Shown: positions 1 to 7,975 of the stretch, piece after piece
Layout of the letters: every line of letters begins with the position of its first letter
Position numbering within the stretch: position 1 is the first letter of the stretch
Source of the DNA: Candidatus Rokuibacteriota bacterium
Lineage (GTDB): Bacteria; Methylomirabilota; Methylomirabilia; Rokubacteriales; CSP1-6
Direction: 5' to 3'
Length of the DNA stretch: 39,659 nucleotides
NCBI GenBank assembly: GCA_003221455.1
Contig: QHRX01000018.1
Span: 1-39,659 of the forward strand
Notes under the pieces: model-generated
What the model saw: only the letters and a program-made list of their open reading frames with translations
Databases searched by the model: none
What the model was told of the DNA's origin: nothing
Translations under genes and position numbers: made by a program

Positions 1-222
1 CCCCGTGCCGAGCTTGATCCGCTGCGTCTTGAGCAGGGCCTGGGCGAGAGTCAGATCGGGCGCCGGGATGTTCTCCCAAGTGCTCGTGTAGTGCTCGCCG
101 AGCCAGGCCTCGTCAAACCCGAGCTGGTCGGCCAGAACAAGGAGCTCCAGGTCCTCGTCGAAGGTGTCCGCGTGCTTCCGGTGCGGCGGATGGCAGGGCA
201 TGCTGAAGAGGCCGAGTTTCAT
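1..222 (-). CDS. Luciferase-like (LLM class) flavin-dependent monooxygenase, N-terminal part only
   Basis: The gene starts at the ATG at 222 and runs off the left edge with no stop, leaving 74 codons. The protein begins MKLGLFSMPCHPP and continues with an acidic segment, then LADQLGFDEAWLGEHY and a stretch ending IKLGTG. This is the usual first beta-alpha unit of bacterial luciferase-like TIM-barrel enzymes, in which the GFDEAWLGEH strand lines the active site. Family members use reduced flavin (FMNH2 or F420) to oxidise small organic molecules; the substrate cannot be told from this piece. It reads away from the downstream redoxin/DsbD genes across a 500-bp gap, so it is probably a separate unit. 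The family call is firm, the specific function open. Confidence 0.82.
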   Translation of the reverse strand, partial: MKLGLFSMPCHPPHRKHADTFDEDLELLVLADQLGFDEAWLGEHYTSTWENIPAPDLTLAQALLKTQRIKLGTG

Positions 223-723
223 GCTAGTCCCCCCACGTCGCGCCGGAGCCCGCGGCCGCCGCCAGCTCAGGCGTCAGGTTATGCCTCTCCTCGGAGAGCC
301 GGGCACCCGATAGGTCCCGTCCGAAGCCGACGGATAGAAGTCGTTCCGCCCCGCGACGGCCAGCCGCTAGCCGGCTCCGCCGCCCGGAGTAAGACAACGA
401 TCGCCAAGGCTGCGCCGGCCGCGGTCCTATGAAGCTACGGCCGCGTAGGCGACCTGTCAACCCGCCCGCGGCGACTGTCTGCGGCATCCGTCAAACTTCG
501 GCCCCGAGCCTCGGACCGGTGATCGAGGCGTCCGTCCACCTGCCGCGGACGAGCACGCCGTGAACGCGCGTGAGTCTCCGCGGTACGCCGCCACCCACCC
601 CGGGGTTCACGGCCGCAGGGGCCTGCCGCAGATTGCGGCTGACTCCAGGGAGCGGCGCCGGACCGCACGACGCGCCGGCCCGCGCCACATGGACAAACGA
701 GCCGAGCTCCCGTCAGCGGAGGC
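223..723. other. Intergenic stretch with no recognisable gene
   Basis: About 500 bases lie between the luciferase-like gene and the redoxin gene. Open frames here are short, arginine-rich and overlap each other on both strands, as expected of GC-rich non-coding DNA. I see no tRNA, clear terminator or family motif. It probably holds the promoter of the leftward monooxygenase gene. Confidence 0.5.
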
Positions 724-1362
724 TTACGCGGCGTACTTCACCGTGCATCCGTAAGCGTGGGTGACCGGGGCCGGCACCGGCTGGCCCGCGGCCACGGCGT
801 GGAGGGCGGCTCGCACGTAGTTGTGCGCCCCCTGCACGTCGCTCGTCCGGGTGGTCGGCCTGTCGTCGATCGCGCCCGCGTACCGGAGAATGCCCACCTG
901 ATCGATCACGTACATGTGCGGCGTGTTCGTGGCGCCGTACATCCTGCCGACCGTCCCCTTGGGATCGAGCAGCACGGCCGTGGGCGCGGCGCCACGGCTC
1001 CCGGTGAGCTCGTTGGCCTGCGCGGGACTCACGTACCCCTGCTCGCCGGGCGCGGAGGAGATCACGCTGAGCCAGACGACGCCCTGGCCGGTGGCCTCCT
1101 TCTGGAGCGCCTGCATATTGCCGGTCTCGTAATGCTTGCGCACGTAGGGGCACTCATGATTGGTCCACTCGAGAACCACGATCCTGCTTCGGTAGCTGGC
1201 GAGACTGACGCTCTTCCCGGTGCTGGCCACAGCAGTGAACGCAGGGGCGGCTTCGCCCACCTTGGCCGCCGCCCAGGAGAGCCACGGCACGGCGACGCCG
1301 CCGGCGAGTGCGGCGAGCCCGGTTCGGAGGAGGAACGCGCGTCGGGACGGATTCTGCGCCAT
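724..1362 (-). CDS. Tat-exported thioredoxin-fold redoxin (AhpC/TSA-like)
   Basis: A 212-residue protein. The N-terminus carries a twin-arginine signal (R7-R8 followed by AFLLRTG and a hydrophobic run to about residue 33), so it should be exported folded across the inner membrane. The mature part is a thioredoxin/peroxiredoxin fold. Residues 61-74 form the strand leading to the redox loop ECPYV with Cys71, and the cis-proline region TPHMYVID follows near residue 145. The second cysteine of a CxxC pair is missing; the only other cysteine is Cys206 in the C-terminal YGCTVKY, a tail I recall from this redoxin subgroup. It lies 29 bases downstream of the DsbD-like reductase and on the same strand, so it is likely an extracytoplasmic partner reduced by that protein. 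A role in thiol or peroxide metabolism is inferred. Confidence 0.85.
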   Translation of the reverse strand: MAQNPSRRAFLLRTGLAALAGGVAVPWLSWAAAKVGEAAPAFTAVASTGKSVSLASYRSRIVVLEWTNHECPYVRKHYETGNMQALQKEATGQGVVWLSVISSAPGEQGYVSPAQANELTGSRGAAPTAVLLDPKGTVGRMYGATNTPHMYVIDQVGILRYAGAIDDRPTTRTSDVQGAHNYVRAALHAVAAGQPVPAPVTHAYGCTVKYAA

Positions 1363-1391
1363 GGGACGCTCCTTTCAGTGGTGACTCGACG

Positions 1392-3605
1392 TTAGATCCT
1401 CTCGACGGCGTCGATGATCATTTCTTCGCTCAGGATCTGGGGGAGCACGGTCGGCTCCCCTGCCTCTCGTCCGGCCGCTGCGCGCGGATAGAGGAGGTAG
1501 AGCGGAACCCCGCTCCGGCCGAAGGATTCCAGTACCCGGGCGATCTGAGGATCCCGGGTGGTCCAGTCGGCTTTGAGGGAGACCACACCCTTCCGGGCGA
1601 AGGTGGCGGCGACCGCGGATGAGCGGAGCGCGAGCCGTTCGTTGACGAGGCAGGTGATGCACCATGCGGCCGTGAAGTTCACGAAGACGGGAATGCCGTG
1701 GGCACGGAGCTCGGCGACCCGCTCCGTGCTGAAAGGTTCGAACGACAGGCCACGCGGGTCCGGCACCGCCGCTCCGGTCGGGGACGACGGGCGTGAGCCG
1801 ACGACGGGACCCAGCCCGACCGCAGCCAGCGCGAGGAGCGCCACCGTGGCGGTCGCCGCCCTACGCCACGGCCCGCTGACGGCTCGGGACGCCGCGTAAA
1901 GCCAGGCCGCAAACCCGATCAGGACCAGTCCGGCGAGGGCGACGGCAACGCCCTGCGGCCCCGCCTCCTGGCTGACGACCCAGACGAGCCAGGCCACGGC
2001 TGCGTAAAGGGGGAAGGCCAGGAACTGCCTGAGCCGCTCCATCCACGGGCCCGGCCGGGGAAGGAGGCGGCGCCAGCCAGGCACGAGAGTCAGCAACAAG
2101 TACGGGAGCGCGAGCCCAAAGCCCAGCGTCTCGAAGACGAGGAGTGCGGTCGCCCAGGGTTGCGCGAGCGCATAACCAATCGCCACGGCCATGAAGGGCG
2201 CCGTGCACGGCGTGGCCGCCACGGTGGCCAGCGCGCCCGTGAAAAAGGATCCCGCGTACCCCAGCCGAGTCGTCAGCGCTTGGCCGGCACCGGCGAGCCG
2301 TCCGCCGATGAGCACCACGCCGGAGAGGCTCAGCCCCAACACGAACAGCACGTCGACCAGCAAGGTCACAACCAGGGGCGACTGCAGCTGGAAGCCCCAG
2401 CCGAGCCATTCGCCGCTGGCGCGGAGCGCGATCAGCACCCCGGCCACCATCCCGAAGGATGCGAGCACGCCCGCGGTGTAGGCCACGCCGTGCCCGCGGA
2501 GGATCGCCGCGCGGGCGCCCGCGTGTTCGACGAGCGAAAGCGCCTTCACCGATAGGACGGGGAGCACGCAGGGCATGAGGTTCAGGAGGAGTCCCCCGGC
2601 CAGGGCGAGGGCCATCGCCTGGAGCAGCGTCACGGAAGGCCGCGCGTCCGCGACGGTCGAGCCGGTGAGACCCCGGGGCAGGGCGCGGAGACTGAAGGCC
2701 TGGCCCGCCGTGCCACCGTCGAGCCGCTCGGTGATGACCAAGACGCCCTCGATCGGCGTCTCCGTGGCCACCGGCAGCACGCCGCGGCGCACGCGCAGCG
2801 TGATCCCGTCGGCGGCGACGGTCACCGCCTGCGGCGCCGCGTGCTCGATGACGCCCCACCGTGCCGGGTAGAACCAGACGTCGGTGACGCGCTCACGGTT
2901 CAGACCGACAGCCGCCACGGTGAGCACGACCGCGTCCGGCGTGGTCGAGAACGAGGCCGTCCAGGGACTCGGCGTGGGGACCGCGCCGCGGGCGCGACTG
3001 ATCACAGTCGCGCCGTGGACATCTGCCGAGGGCTTCCCCGCGGTGACGGGGAGCGCGAGCGCGACAGGCGCTTCCTCTGGGATGCAGATCTTCGCGCAGA
3101 CGAGCCAAGTCGCCCGCCCCCGAAGCGTCACCCGGGCTCCCGGCTCAAGGTCCCGGGGTGTCGTGAGCCGCGTCAGAAGGACGACCTCGCCGGTGTAGCC
3201 ATAGCTCACGAAGGGCCCGACGTGAACGCGGTCGGGATGGGGCCAGACGAGCGCGCCGGCGGCGAATCCTCGTGGCAAGGCCCACTCGAGGGCGGTGGGC
3301 TCGCCCGAGTCGCCCGGATTGCTCCAGTAAGTGTGCCATCCGGGAGCGATGCGCTCGCGGAGCCCCACCCAGAAGGACTGACTGGGCGCGAGAGACTCGA
3401 CCTCGCTGACCAGCTCGACGCGGACCTTCGGGCCAGCCCCCTGGCCCTCCGAGGCCGCCAGCCCCGGGGGCGCGCTGCCCAGCAGAAGCGCGGCGCCCGC
3501 GAAAGCGACGGGCAGCCACCGCGTCCATTGGAGAGGCGGGCGCTCGGCGTCAGGGGGGACCGCAACGGGACGAGCGCCAACGTCGCGACTCAACTCGGGC
3601 TGCAT
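1392..3605 (-). CDS. DsbD/ScsB-type protein-disulfide reductase
   Basis: This 737-residue protein moves reducing power from cytoplasmic thioredoxin to periplasmic proteins. Three parts are visible. An N-terminal extracytoplasmic domain (about 58-310) follows a membrane anchor and has the cysteine pair CAKIC (Cys170/Cys174). A multi-helix membrane domain (about 325-600) carries one cysteine each in LMPCVLPVLSVKAL (Cys346) and ATPCTAPF (Cys467), the proline-flanked pair that relays electrons. A C-terminal thioredoxin domain has WCITC (Cys649/Cys652). All three redox pairs are intact. The long N-terminal domain with WHTYWSNPGDSG is typical of the ScsB branch rather than classical DsbD. The redoxin gene follows 29 bases downstream, suggesting a dedicated reductase/client operon. 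An upstream in-frame extension before the anchor may not be translated; the ATG at 3605 is the longest choice. Confidence 0.9.
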   Translation of the reverse strand: MQPELSRDVGARPVAVPPDAERPPLQWTRWLPVAFAGAALLLGSAPPGLAASEGQGAGPKVRVELVSEVESLAPSQSFWVGLRERIAPGWHTYWSNPGDSGEPTALEWALPRGFAAGALVWPHPDRVHVGPFVSYGYTGEVVLLTRLTTPRDLEPGARVTLRGRATWLVCAKICIPEEAPVALALPVTAGKPSADVHGATVISRARGAVPTPSPWTASFSTTPDAVVLTVAAVGLNRERVTDVWFYPARWGVIEHAAPQAVTVAADGITLRVRRGVLPVATETPIEGVLVITERLDGGTAGQAFSLRALPRGLTGSTVADARPSVTLLQAMALALAGGLLLNLMPCVLPVLSVKALSLVEHAGARAAILRGHGVAYTAGVLASFGMVAGVLIALRASGEWLGWGFQLQSPLVVTLLVDVLFVLGLSLSGVVLIGGRLAGAGQALTTRLGYAGSFFTGALATVAATPCTAPFMAVAIGYALAQPWATALLVFETLGFGLALPYLLLTLVPGWRRLLPRPGPWMERLRQFLAFPLYAAVAWLVWVVSQEAGPQGVAVALAGLVLIGFAAWLYAASRAVSGPWRRAATATVALLALAAVGLGPVVGSRPSSPTGAAVPDPRGLSFEPFSTERVAELRAHGIPVFVNFTAAWCITCLVNERLALRSSAVAATFARKGVVSLKADWTTRDPQIARVLESFGRSGVPLYLLYPRAAAGREAGEPTVLPQILSEEMIIDAVERI

Positions 3606-4061
3606 TCTGCCATGCGTCGGACTGGTGCGCCAGCGGGGCCCACTGGCTCCGTCGTCCCATTCCGCTCGTCGCCACCCGCGTCCCGGATGGAAACGCTCCC
3701 ATGCCGTCCGGAACCTGCGTCTGTCTGGCCCCTCATAGCGGTTCTGCGGCCGGCGCCGAGATGGCGCTCGCCGACGACCTGACAGGCCCCCCGCCGGGGA
3801 GGAGCTGAAACAGCCCGGGTGCGGTCGGCGGGTTAAGCGACTCCCGCCCCGTCTCAGGGCGTCGTTCGGGCCCAGATCAGCGCCGCCTGAGCCCCTGCGA
3901 AAAAATTAGTGCGAGCGTGCGTTATCTGAGAATCTCTGCTCGCTGGCCCGGGTTCGGACGACCACATTCGGCAATTGGTCAGCCGGACCCTGCCCCGTGG
4001 GCGCTGATTCGGGTCAGAGTGAGCGAGGGCAGCGGGCGCCGCGTTCGAGGGGGAAGGAACT
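3606..4061. other. Divergent intergenic region upstream of the DsbD-like gene and the coiled-coil gene
   Basis: About 455 bases between two divergently transcribed genes, so it should hold both promoters. A short AT-rich patch near 3898-3930 stands out from the GC-rich surroundings and is a candidate promoter. A purine-rich ribosome binding site (GGGGGAAGGA) ends just before the ATG at 4062. No gene or RNA is recognised. Confidence 0.4.
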
Positions 4062-4511
4062 ATGAACACACCGTCCAAAGCCGATCGGGACCAGGCGAAT
4101 CGCTGGCTCACCGAGAGCCAGGGCCGCCTGAGCCTCGTGCGCGATGTCCTCAACGGCTATGACCGACTGAGCGACCGCATGGAGTCGACGGACCGGGAAA
4201 ACAGACACCTTCGCGCAGAGAACGAGCAGCTCCGACACCGGGCGAAGACGCTGGAACGAGAATGCGCGTTACTTCTCGAGAGGGAACACCAGCTCCAAGC
4301 CGAGGTGGGGCGGACCCAGCAAGCGCGCGAGGAAGTCGCCGACCGTCTTACCTCCGTCGGCAGCGAGCTCGTCGCGTTGCTTCGCCGTACGGCCGCGACC
4401 ACGACTCGGACCTTGGTTCCTGACCTTCGGGCAAGGAACTCAGGTCTCGGCAAGCTCGTCGACCTCATCGGCGTCCTCCAAAGGGTCCTTCAGCCAACTC
4501 CGGGGACCTGA
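4062..4511 (+). CDS. Unrecognised cytoplasmic coiled-coil protein
   Basis: 149 residues with no family I can name. There is no signal peptide or membrane segment. Residues about 35-100 form a continuous heptad-like coiled coil rich in Glu, Arg, Leu and Gln (the segment ENRHLRAENEQLRHRAKTL is typical). A short, less charged tail of about 35 residues ends in leucine/valine-rich LVDLIGVLQRVL, which could be an amphipathic helix for binding a partner. The start is well supported by GGGGGAAGGA a few bases upstream of the ATG. It stands alone, with 450 non-coding bases upstream and 350 downstream. A structural or scaffold role is all that can be guessed. Confidence 0.72.
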   Translation: MNTPSKADRDQANRWLTESQGRLSLVRDVLNGYDRLSDRMESTDRENRHLRAENEQLRHRAKTLERECALLLEREHQLQAEVGRTQQAREEVADRLTSVGSELVALLRRTAATTTRTLVPDLRARNSGLGKLVDLIGVLQRVLQPTPGT

Positions 4512-4867
4512 CGCCTTCTCGCTGAGCCCGATCTCGTCAGTCGCGCCTGATCCCCGCCTCGATCCGGAGGTCGGCGAGCTCGACAGGGGTCCGCACTCGC
4601 TTCCCCTGGCGGACCGCGCGCGCGCACGCCCCCGGGTCGATCGACGGTATCGAACGGCACTCCACGGACGTCCCCGCTGGAGAGGGCAGAAGGGGGAAGG
4701 AGCGAACTATATTAAAGGCTGCCATGTAACTTGGGTCGCGCCCCGTGGTCCGCCATCGCAGCTTCTCGTATCAGCGGCGTCCTCGGACCGGCCACGGCGC
4801 GTGATGGCCAAGATCGAGCATCACCTCGGAGAGCTGTTCCCTTGGGTAAGCTTCGTCACTCGGCCGC
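4512..4867. other. Intergenic stretch; contains a leader-like copy with an ATG-TAA minimal ORF
   Basis: No gene is convincing here. At 4690-4710 the purine-rich string AGGGGGAAGGAGCGAACTAT resembles the leader of the coiled-coil gene (near 4048-4062), and at 4723-4728 ATG is followed directly by TAA. A 62-codon minus-strand frame (4537-4725) has no recognisable motif. Confidence 0.35.
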
Positions 4868-5557
4868 TCAGTCCCGGCGGCCCGTGAAGCGCAGGAGCAT
4901 CAGGAAGAGGTTGATAAAGTCCAGATAGAGGGAGAGTGCTCCGACGATGGCGTAGCCGCCCACCTGCCCCTCGGGCAGCGCCAGCGCCATCCGCCTGAGC
5001 CGCTGTGCGTCCCACGCCGTGAGACCGGTGAAGACGATCACGCCCACCATCGAGATCAGGAACTGCAGCGCGTCGTTGTGCCAGAAAGCCCCCACGATCG
5101 AAGCGAGGATCAGGCCCACGAGGCCCATCATGAAGAACTGCCCAGCGCCAGCCAGGCTCTTCTTCGTCGTCGAGCCGAACAGGGCGAGCGCGCCGAACAT
5201 GCCGGCCGTCACCACGAAGGTCGTCGTCACCGACTCGCCGGTATAGGCGAGCAGGACGACCGACAGGGTGATGCCGTTCAGGGCCGAGTAGAGAGCAAAG
5301 AGGCCCGCCGCCACGCCGGGGGCTAGACCCGCCGCGCGGGCGGAAAGGTAGAAGACCAGCCCCAACTCCGCGATCACCAGACCGAAGAACACGAGACGGT
5401 TGCCCACCAGCGTTCGAAGGAGCTCCGGCGAGCCGCCCACCAAGAACGCCACGACCGCAGTGAGGCCGAGGCCGATCGCCATCCAGCTGTAAACCTTCCA
5501 GAGGAAGGCAGAGATTCGCTCCGCCGTCTGTACGGGGGTCGTTGTCCAAGCGTCCAT
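4868..5557 (-). CDS. Bax inhibitor-1 / YccA family membrane protein
   Basis: A 229-residue integral membrane protein with seven hydrophobic segments and almost no soluble part. It starts with a short cytoplasmic N-terminus (MDAWTTTPVQTAERISAFLWKVYSWMA), the usual opening of bacterial BI-1 proteins. The last helices contain FTGLTAWDAQRLRRMA and the family-typical GALSLYLDFINLFLMLLRF, where conserved aspartates form the di-aspartyl pH sensor of BI-1 (TMBIM) channels. Relatives such as BsYetJ leak calcium in a pH-dependent way, and E. coli YccA modulates the FtsH protease; which applies here is unknown. The length is normal. It appears monocistronic. Confidence 0.92.
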   Translation of the reverse strand: MDAWTTTPVQTAERISAFLWKVYSWMAIGLGLTAVVAFLVGGSPELLRTLVGNRLVFFGLVIAELGLVFYLSARAAGLAPGVAAGLFALYSALNGITLSVVLLAYTGESVTTTFVVTAGMFGALALFGSTTKKSLAGAGQFFMMGLVGLILASIVGAFWHNDALQFLISMVGVIVFTGLTAWDAQRLRRMALALPEGQVGGYAIVGALSLYLDFINLFLMLLRFTGRRD

Positions 5558-5804
5558 TCGTGTTCTCCTTGCCCCTAATTGTACCGCGACGAGCTCACGC
5601 AGGAAGTACCGTGTGTGCCGAATGAGGCGGCCCCCGAATTGTCAAACGGTTTTCACAATCAAGGCCCGCCGCACATAGCCCGCCGCGTCCGGGTCGCGCT
5701 CCGACAGCACATACTGCTGGCCATTGCGAGTCCGTCTGTCCCCTGCGGATGATGAAGTCGCGGGATTCTTGATCTGGGGATGTCTCAGAACTCCTCAACG
5801 TAGT

Positions 5805-5835
5805 TGGCTTCCCGGGTTGGACTCGACCCAGCGAC
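5805..5835 (-). other. tRNA-Asn 3'-end fragment, attachment-site-like repeat (outer copy)
   Basis: These 31 bases match the acceptor, CCA and T-arm end of the intact tRNA-Asn at 9639-9714 with three mismatches, in the same orientation. The T-loop has lost its first T, so this is a decayed fragment rather than a gene. A broken SRPBCC reading frame ends exactly where the fragment begins. The best reading is a leftover attachment site from integration at the 3' end of tRNA-Asn. A chance match or another tRNA's fragment is possible because the match is short. Confidence 0.5.
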
Positions 5836-5990
5836 TCGCCACGTCACCACCAGGCGCCGCGGGGCCAGGGCATCGATCACCGTACCCTCGACGTCGCGAG
5901 AGCCGCTCTGGCCGAGGGATGTGCCACGATGATCCCTTCTTCCAGTCGGAAACGAGAAGCGGCCGTCGTCAATTTCATGACACAGTAAGT
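5836..5990 (-). pseudogene. Remnant of an SRPBCC (AHSA1-like) domain gene
   Basis: Two short matches to the SRPBCC/AHSA1 fold occur in different minus-strand frames. One reads LLVSDWKKGSSWHIPR, then about 35 bases further along another frame gives VEGTVIDALAPRRLVVTWR. Together they copy the usual order 'SDWK-GS-W ... G-V-E-PPRRLV-TW' of this family. A frameshift separates them, the N-terminal third has a stop, and the C-terminal half is missing because the tRNA-Asn fragment at 5805-5835 replaces it. The gene is non-functional. Recognition is from memory of family motifs on a short segment, so confidence is moderate. Confidence 0.42.
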
Positions 5991-5993
5991 ACT

Positions 5994-6278
5994 CTAGGCC
6001 TCCACCTTGACGCCTTTCCAGAATGCGACATAGCCAGTGATGTTCTTGGCGGCGTCCTTGGGCGCGGGGTAATACCACGCGGCGTCCTTGTTGACCGCCC
6101 CGTTCACCGACACGTCATAATAGCTGGCCTCGCCCTTCCACGGGCAGGTTGTGTGCGTCGCGCTCGGTTTGAAGTATTGACGTTGGATTGCATCGGGCGG
6201 GAAGTAGTGATCGCCTTCGACGATGATACAGGCCTTGCTTTCGGCGAGCACGGCCCCGTTCCAGATTGCTGTTGCCAT
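5994..6278 (-). CDS. DUF427 family protein
   Basis: 94 residues beginning MATAIWNGAVLAESK. It shows the complete DUF427 pattern: VEGDHYFPPDAI, then TTCPWKGEASYYDV, NKDAAWYYPAPKDAAKNI and the terminal GYVAFWKGVKVE. The fold is a small beta-barrel of unknown biochemical activity; close relatives are often single-domain proteins found beside oxidoreductases. I chose the ATG at 6278 because GGAGG lies about six bases upstream and the homologous N-terminus starts there; an upstream in-frame ATG at 6404 would add an unrelated stretch. It lies within the segment bounded by tRNA-Asn fragments, downstream of the SDR gene on the same strand with a gap of about 190 bases, so co-transcription is possible but not shown. 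Confidence 0.9.
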   Translation of the reverse strand: MATAIWNGAVLAESKACIIVEGDHYFPPDAIQRQYFKPSATHTTCPWKGEASYYDVSVNGAVNKDAAWYYPAPKDAAKNITGYVAFWKGVKVEA

Positions 6279-6472
6279 GGCATCCTCCGTATGCTTTGTC
6301 GACGAAACATTCAACTTGGGGCACACAGCGGCCAAATGCCTCGCAGCCAACCCTGCAACTCCTGAAAGTTCGTTCCGTGTAGGCGGTATCGCCGTCGACT
6401 TCATACCGGTTGTCCTCGAAGAAAGGGTTCGGCGCCCGCCACGCTGGGGAGCCTGACGGGCGCCAAACTCTG

Positions 6473-7216
6473 TCAGCCGGCCGTTTTGCCGCCATCGGCG
6501 GTAAGGACGTGGCCGGTCACGAAGGAAGCTTTGTCGGAAGCGAGAAAGACCACAGTGCGGGCGATTTCTTCCGGCGCGCCGACGCGCCCGAGTGGCACTC
6601 TCGACGCCAGGGCCGCCTTCGCCTCCGCGGTCCCGGTGAAGCGGTTGAGCATGCCAGTCTCGATCGGACCAGGCGCAACGGCGTTGACGCGCACCCCCGA
6701 TGCGGCGGCTTCGAGCGCCGCGGATTTCGTCATGCCTTCGACGGCGTGCTTGCTGGCCGCGTAGACCGATGCGCCGGCCGCTCCTGCATGACCATAGGTC
6801 GAGGAGATGTTGACGATACTGCCGCTACCCTGAGCCTGCATCACACGCAGCTCGTGCTTCATGCTCAGCAGCGTGCCGAGCACATTGGTGTTAAAGGTAG
6901 CCGCATAGCTCTCGGCCGTTTGCTGCGTCACCAGACCAGGCTGGCCTTCGCTGCCAGCGTTGTTGACGGCCGCGTCGACTCGGCCGTAGCGGGCAACGGT
7001 CTGGTCGACCAGTTCGCGGACCTCATCGTCATGACGAACGTCGGCCTTGATAAACTCGGCTTCGGCGCCGAGGTCACGAAGTTCGGCCTCAAGGGCTTTG
7101 CCTTCCACCTCCCTCCGGCCGGAGACCACGACCCGAGCGCCATCCCGCGCGAAGGCCAAGGCCGTAGCCCGGCCGATGCCGGTCAAAGCGCCGGTGATCA
7201 GAACAACGGGCCTCAT
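6473..7216 (-). CDS. SDR family NAD(P)-dependent oxidoreductase
   Basis: A classical short-chain dehydrogenase/reductase of 247 residues. The dinucleotide-binding motif TGALTGIG is at 8-15, NNAG at 85-88, and the catalytic set is Asn111, Ser139, Tyr152 and Lys156 (YAASK). PGPIETGM follows in the substrate loop and the C-terminus ends TADGG, all standard. A basic SGRR after the second strand (32-35) suggests NADP preference. The start at 7216 is chosen because AAAGGAGG lies just upstream and the Rossmann strand begins at once. The gene is divergent from the TetR gene at 7392 with a palindromic operator between them, so this SDR is very likely the regulated target. The substrate is unknown; relatives of such pairs act on aldehydes, ketones or xenobiotics. 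Confidence 0.92.
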   Translation of the reverse strand: MRPVVLITGALTGIGRATALAFARDGARVVVSGRREVEGKALEAELRDLGAEAEFIKADVRHDDEVRELVDQTVARYGRVDAAVNNAGSEGQPGLVTQQTAESYAATFNTNVLGTLLSMKHELRVMQAQGSGSIVNISSTYGHAGAAGASVYAASKHAVEGMTKSAALEAAASGVRVNAVAPGPIETGMLNRFTGTAEAKAALASRVPLGRVGAPEEIARTVVFLASDKASFVTGHVLTADGGKTAG

Positions 7217-7282
7217 GGTAGTTCCTCCTTTAAAAGAGGCTAGTTGCGTTTGGGAGTGCGTATCTTTGATTCCAGTCGATAC

Positions 7283-7297
7283 GATACGCACCGTATC
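7283..7297. promoter_or_regulatory. Palindromic operator between SDR and TetR genes
   Basis: GATACGCACCGTATC is a perfect inverted repeat with six-base arms and a three-base centre. Extra GATAC half-sites sit immediately beside it (7278 and 7311). It lies in the 175-bp divergent promoter region of an SDR gene and a TetR-family gene, the standard place for a TetR operator that controls both directions. Binding is inferred. Confidence 0.68.
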
Positions 7298-7391
7298 TCT
7301 TGCATGATAAGATACCCCTCGTCTCGATTAGGATTCACGTGATTCAGGTGTTTACAACTGCCACCGAACGGCAGAAAAGAGCCGCGACGCA

Positions 7392-7973
7392 ATGCGAGCA
7401 ATGCGACCGGGACGCCCAAGAAGCGAACGACTCCATCGGGCTATCCTTAAGACCGCCTTCAAATTAGTCCTTGAACTCGGATTCCGGGCGGTGAGTGTCG
7501 AATTGATCGCAGCAAAGGCAGGGGTTGGAAAGACGACAATCTACCGGCGCTGGCCAAACAAGGCGGCCGTGGTCATGGATGCGTTCACCATGATGGTCGG
7601 TTCGGGAAGTCTCTTCCCGAAGGCGGCGAGGGCCACGGACAGCATACGACTGCAGATGCGCGCCATGGCAAAATCCTTTCGCGGCGACGATGGTGTGCTA
7701 GTCAAGGCGCTGCTCGCGGAAGCTCAGTTCGATCCGGAATTGGCAAAGGCCTTCCGTGACAGATGGACACTTCCGCGGCGCAAGCTGGCTCTTCCTGTCA
7801 TCCGCGAAGCTATTCGCCAAGGGGGAATGCGGCCTGAAATCGACCCTGAGGACACGATCGATCTCTTGTACGCACCCATTTACTACCGTTTGCAGATGGG
7901 CACGGGCCCTCTCTCCGATGTATACGTTGATGCGATTCTTGACCGCGCCATGAAGGGTCTTGGACGCATGTAG
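7392..7973 (+). CDS. TetR/AcrR family transcriptional regulator
   Basis: 193 residues. The N-terminal DNA-binding domain (about 8-60) has the TetR helix-turn-helix signature ending GVGKTTIYRRWPNKAAVV. The C-terminal part (about 75-190) is an all-helical ligand/dimerisation domain of the kind called TetR_C_11-like in AcrR relatives. It is divergent from the SDR gene, with a perfect palindrome at 7283-7297 between them, so it probably represses the SDR gene and itself until an unknown small molecule binds. There are two close start codons (7392 and 7401) and no strong ribosome binding site; I keep the first. The gene stops only three bases before the second tRNA-Asn fragment (7976), so it lies at the very end of its segment. 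Confidence 0.9.
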   Translation: MRAMRPGRPRSERLHRAILKTAFKLVLELGFRAVSVELIAAKAGVGKTTIYRRWPNKAAVVMDAFTMMVGSGSLFPKAARATDSIRLQMRAMAKSFRGDDGVLVKALLAEAQFDPELAKAFRDRWTLPRRKLALPVIREAIRQGGMRPEIDPEDTIDLLYAPIYYRLQMGTGPLSDVYVDAILDRAMKGLGRM

Positions 7974-7975
7974 CT

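Noticed and set aside
5630-5793. Short minus-strand frame with RNGQQYVLSERDPDAAGYVRR
   Set aside because: It looks protein-like but is only about 50 codons, has no start and matches no family I can name.
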